A DNA stretch of 7,339 bases, from contig JBBDIO010000060.1 of the NCBI GenBank assembly GCA_040880365.1, forward strand, positions 1 to 7,339, given 5' to 3'. The stretch comes from JBBDIO01 sp040880365. Its GTDB lineage: Bacteria; Chloroflexota; Anaerolineae; Caldilineales; Caldilineaceae. Shown one piece after another: positions 6,103 to 7,339 of this stretch. Below the pieces are notes generated by a model. That model made no database searches, was not told the origin of the DNA, and worked only from the letters and a program-made list of their open reading frames with translations. Positions within the stretch are counted from its first letter, which is position 1. Each line of letters opens with the position of its first letter. The position numbers and the translations under genes are program-made.

Positions 6103-6327
6103 TTATCCAGCGTCGGCTTCGTCTTCGAGGCGGAAACCGATTTTTACGGAGACCTGCCAACTGGCAATTTCACCGTTTTCGAGTGCACCGCGAATTTCTT
6201 CCACTGCGAACCAACGCATATGGCGTACCGTCTTGCCGGCGCGGGCGATGGCCTGGCGCACCGCATCATCTGAAGATGTGCTGGAAGAGCCGGTTAGGTG
6301 AATCACTTTATAGATATGGTCATCCAT
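6103..6327 (-). CDS. Dodecin family flavin-binding protein
   Basis: This 74-residue protein has the usual dodecin length and matches the family almost throughout: HIYKVIHLTGSSSTSSDDAV (4-23), then RHMRWFAVEEIRG (35-47) and SWQVSVKIGFRLED (56-69). Dodecins assemble into hollow dodecamers that bind flavins, thought to buffer or store them and quench their photoreactivity. W39 and Q58 align with the flavin-stacking Trp36 and Gln55 of the Halobacterium protein at a constant offset. The ATG at 6327 is preceded by AGGAGG with 7 nt spacing, better than the in-frame ATG at 6426, which would add a non-conserved 33-residue leader. It is a single gene, convergent with the SRPBCC gene and separate from the haloperoxidase. 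Confidence 0.95.
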   Translation of the reverse strand: MDDHIYKVIHLTGSSSTSSDDAVRQAIARAGKTVRHMRWFAVEEIRGALENGEIASWQVSVKIGFRLEDEADAG

Positions 6328-6387
6328 GGGAATTCCTCCTGTTCCTGATGATGGTAAAGATAGAGTATGGTGATGTATGGGAGCTTG

Positions 6388-6447
6388 TTTGCACAAACGA
6401 CACAGTCGTTTACATGTGACCGGCATTTACATGTGACTTTGTGCAAA
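6388..6447. repeat. Nested repeat: inverted TTTGCACAAA arms around two direct TTTACATGTGAC copies
   Basis: TTTGCACAAA (6388-6397) is the exact reverse complement of TTTGTGCAAA (6438-6447). Between them lie a small hairpin CGAC-ACA-GTCG (6398-6408) and two identical 12-bp copies of TTTACATGTGAC (6409-6420 and 6426-6437), 17 bp apart, each with the palindrome ACATGT. It sits 61 bp or more upstream of the dodecin ATG, suitable for a regulator array. Confidence 0.7.
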
Positions 6448-6457
6448 TGACGCTGAA

Positions 6458-6471
6458 CCGACTGGGGTCGG
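6458..6471. repeat. Small inverted repeat
   Basis: CCGAC (6458-6462) and GTCGG (6467-6471) pair around TGGG. No T-run follows on either strand. Confidence 0.3.
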
Positions 6472-6533
6472 CATGATTTCTATTGTTTCACGAAGTTGGG
6501 GGCAAGGGTGTAGGCGCACTCTCTAATTTTCTG

Positions 6534-6548
6534 TGCGGCTAAGCCGCA
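6534..6548. repeat. Small inverted repeat TGCGGC/GCCGCA
   Basis: The 6-bp arms (6534-6539 and 6543-6548) are perfect around a 3-nt loop. Flanking runs have the wrong polarity for an intrinsic terminator. Confidence 0.35.
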
Positions 6549-6585
6549 TGATCAATCCGTCTTGCCCAGTTTGCGCATTGTATAG

Positions 6586-6625
6586 GTGGCAGGCCAGAAC
6601 GCCAGGGGGTGTTCTGGCCTGCCAC
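6586..6625. repeat. Perfect 15-bp hairpin after the haloperoxidase gene, terminator-like or dispersed repeat
   Basis: GTGGCAGGCCAGAAC (6586-6600) pairs perfectly with its complement at 6611-6625 around a 10-nt loop. It begins 18 nt past the haloperoxidase stop codon, so it may end that transcript or protect its 3' end. Neither strand has a T-run after the stem, so it is not a canonical intrinsic terminator. A REP/MITE-like dispersed element is the main alternative. Confidence 0.75.
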
Positions 6626-6643
6626 TCAAGAGACAAATCCCTG

Positions 6644-7339
6644 CTATTTGCCAAAGCGCAGTTTTCGCACTTGTTCACCTACACATTTGCCCTGTTCGAT
6701 GCCGTTGTCGATGGCGGCGCGATAGTGTATGCCGCCATATAGACGGGAAATCGCAGCTTCATGAGCCGCGTCTTCGAATGAAGCATAAACGCGTGGCGCA
6801 TATCCCAAATGTACATGGGTGTAATCGGTAAAGGCATAATTCTCGCCAAACAAATCGGTCAACACCGCCGCTGCCGCGCCCGACTGCACCGAATGGCCTG
6901 ATGTGTATTCAGGGAAGGGGGGCGTAATTACCGGATCAACTACCACTGGCGTGTTCCAGGTGGAATCGATCAGCTTTTGAATATAGGTAATCGGGCGCGG
7001 TACATTATAAAGATACTTTGTGTGCCAACAGGTGATGAACGAGTCCGCCAGGCCTATGCCCAGTCTGGCATAACTTTCGCCTGCCAACGCCAGGGTCGCG
7101 TGCTCCTGTTTAAGCACCTGGTTCAGGATTGAGACCCAATGGCCCGGAGGAGTTGACGTCTTGCCCGGATCATCGGCCCAGAAACGCGCGATCTCGACTT
7201 CCGCCGGATCGGCGGCCTGGACAACCGTGTAGACTTCCCATGCTTCCGCATAGAAAGCTGAGTCCTGCTCTTCAGAATAGGCCGGCGGCGGCACAGACGG
7301 ACAGGCATTCCCGCTAGCCAGGATAAATGGGCGATTTTC
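6644..7339 (-). CDS. Vanadium-dependent haloperoxidase / PAP2-family enzyme, C-terminal part (5' end beyond window)
   Basis: The frame is open from the right edge to the TAG at 6644-6646 (231 residues seen). An apparent GTG start at 7294 is internal: the upstream codons (ENRPFILASGNACPS) continue the family pattern just before a Pro-rich turn. EIARFWADDPGKTSTPPGHW (49-68 of the visible part) and PPFPEYTSGHSVQSGAAAAV (140-159) are typical of bacterial haloperoxidase-like proteins. Vanadate/phosphate ligands of the fungal chloroperoxidase are all matched: K108 and R115 (KYLYNVPRP), S147-G148-H149, then R199 and H205 (SRLYGGIHYR), with the same K-to-R and R-to-H spacing. H149 would be the acid-base histidine. 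Such enzymes oxidise halide with peroxide, though some relatives are phosphatases. Full-length relatives are around 400 residues or more, so a large N-terminal part, including any export signal, is missing. Halide preference cannot be read. Confidence 0.9.
   Translation of the reverse strand, partial: ENRPFILASGNACPSVPPPAYSEEQDSAFYAEAWEVYTVVQAADPAEVEIARFWADDPGKTSTPPGHWVSILNQVLKQEHATLALAGESYARLGIGLADSFITCWHTKYLYNVPRPITYIQKLIDSTWNTPVVVDPVITPPFPEYTSGHSVQSGAAAAVLTDLFGENYAFTDYTHVHLGYAPRVYASFEDAAHEAAISRLYGGIHYRAAIDNGIEQGKCVGEQVRKLRFGK

Larger units (their letters stand above)
6328..6643. other. Gene-free, repeat-rich region between haloperoxidase and dodecin genes
   Basis: These 316 bp hold no credible gene. 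They include the dodecin ribosome-binding site, a 60-bp nest of inverted and direct repeats (6388-6447), and three hairpins (6458-6471, 6534-6548, 6586-6625). A dodecin promoter should lie here, but no convincing -35/-10 pair was found. Confidence 0.7.

Noticed and set aside
6353..6419. Short plus-strand frame (22 codons) upstream of dodecin
   Set aside because: It has no ribosome-binding site, no homology I recognise, and ends inside the repeat nest.
6328..6643. Possible CRISPR or mobile-element origin of the clustered repeats
   Set aside because: There are only two direct copies with a 5-bp gap, no regular spacers, no transposase, and no target-site duplication that I can see.

Overview
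The window reads as a GC-rich bacterial chromosome segment. An AfsR/SARP-like regulator (winged helix, BTAD, ATPase, TPR) sits beside an MFS transporter, an ArsR/SRPBCC pair, a dodecin and a vanadium-haloperoxidase-like enzyme. This mix would fit Chloroflexota (Anaerolineae/Caldilineae type) or an actinobacterial relative. That placement is inference from gene content; no rRNA or marker gene is present.

Layout, left to right. (1) The minus-strand regulator fills 1-3203 and runs off the left edge, so its C-terminus is missing. It has its own sigma70-like promoter, placed so that the transcript would begin at the ATG. (2) A minus-strand MFS transporter (3275-4528) lies upstream of the regulator in the same direction, 71 bp away. 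(3) A 402-bp gene-free region (4529-4930) separates this leftward pair from a rightward pair. It holds tandem 14-bp repeats just upstream of the MFS start, and a 40-bp near-perfect palindrome over the -10 box of the rightward promoter. (4) Rightward: an ArsR-family repressor (4931-5329), then an AHSA1/SRPBCC-domain protein (5449-5973), closed by a strong intrinsic terminator. (5) Convergent to these is a minus-strand dodecin (6103-6327). (6) A 316-bp gene-free region (6328-6643) is packed with inverted and direct repeats. (7) The C-terminal part of a minus-strand vanadium-dependent haloperoxidase/PAP2-family enzyme (6644-7339) is cut by the right edge.

The genes do not form one pathway. The best-supported functional unit is the ArsR-SRPBCC pair, probably autorepressed through the palindrome. 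The MFS pump may respond to the same divergent control region or to the neighbouring BTAD regulator. No mobile element, CRISPR array, tRNA or rRNA was seen. I found no convincing new multi-gene system; the most interesting signals are the regulatory DNA structures in the two gene-free regions and the apparently leaderless regulator gene.
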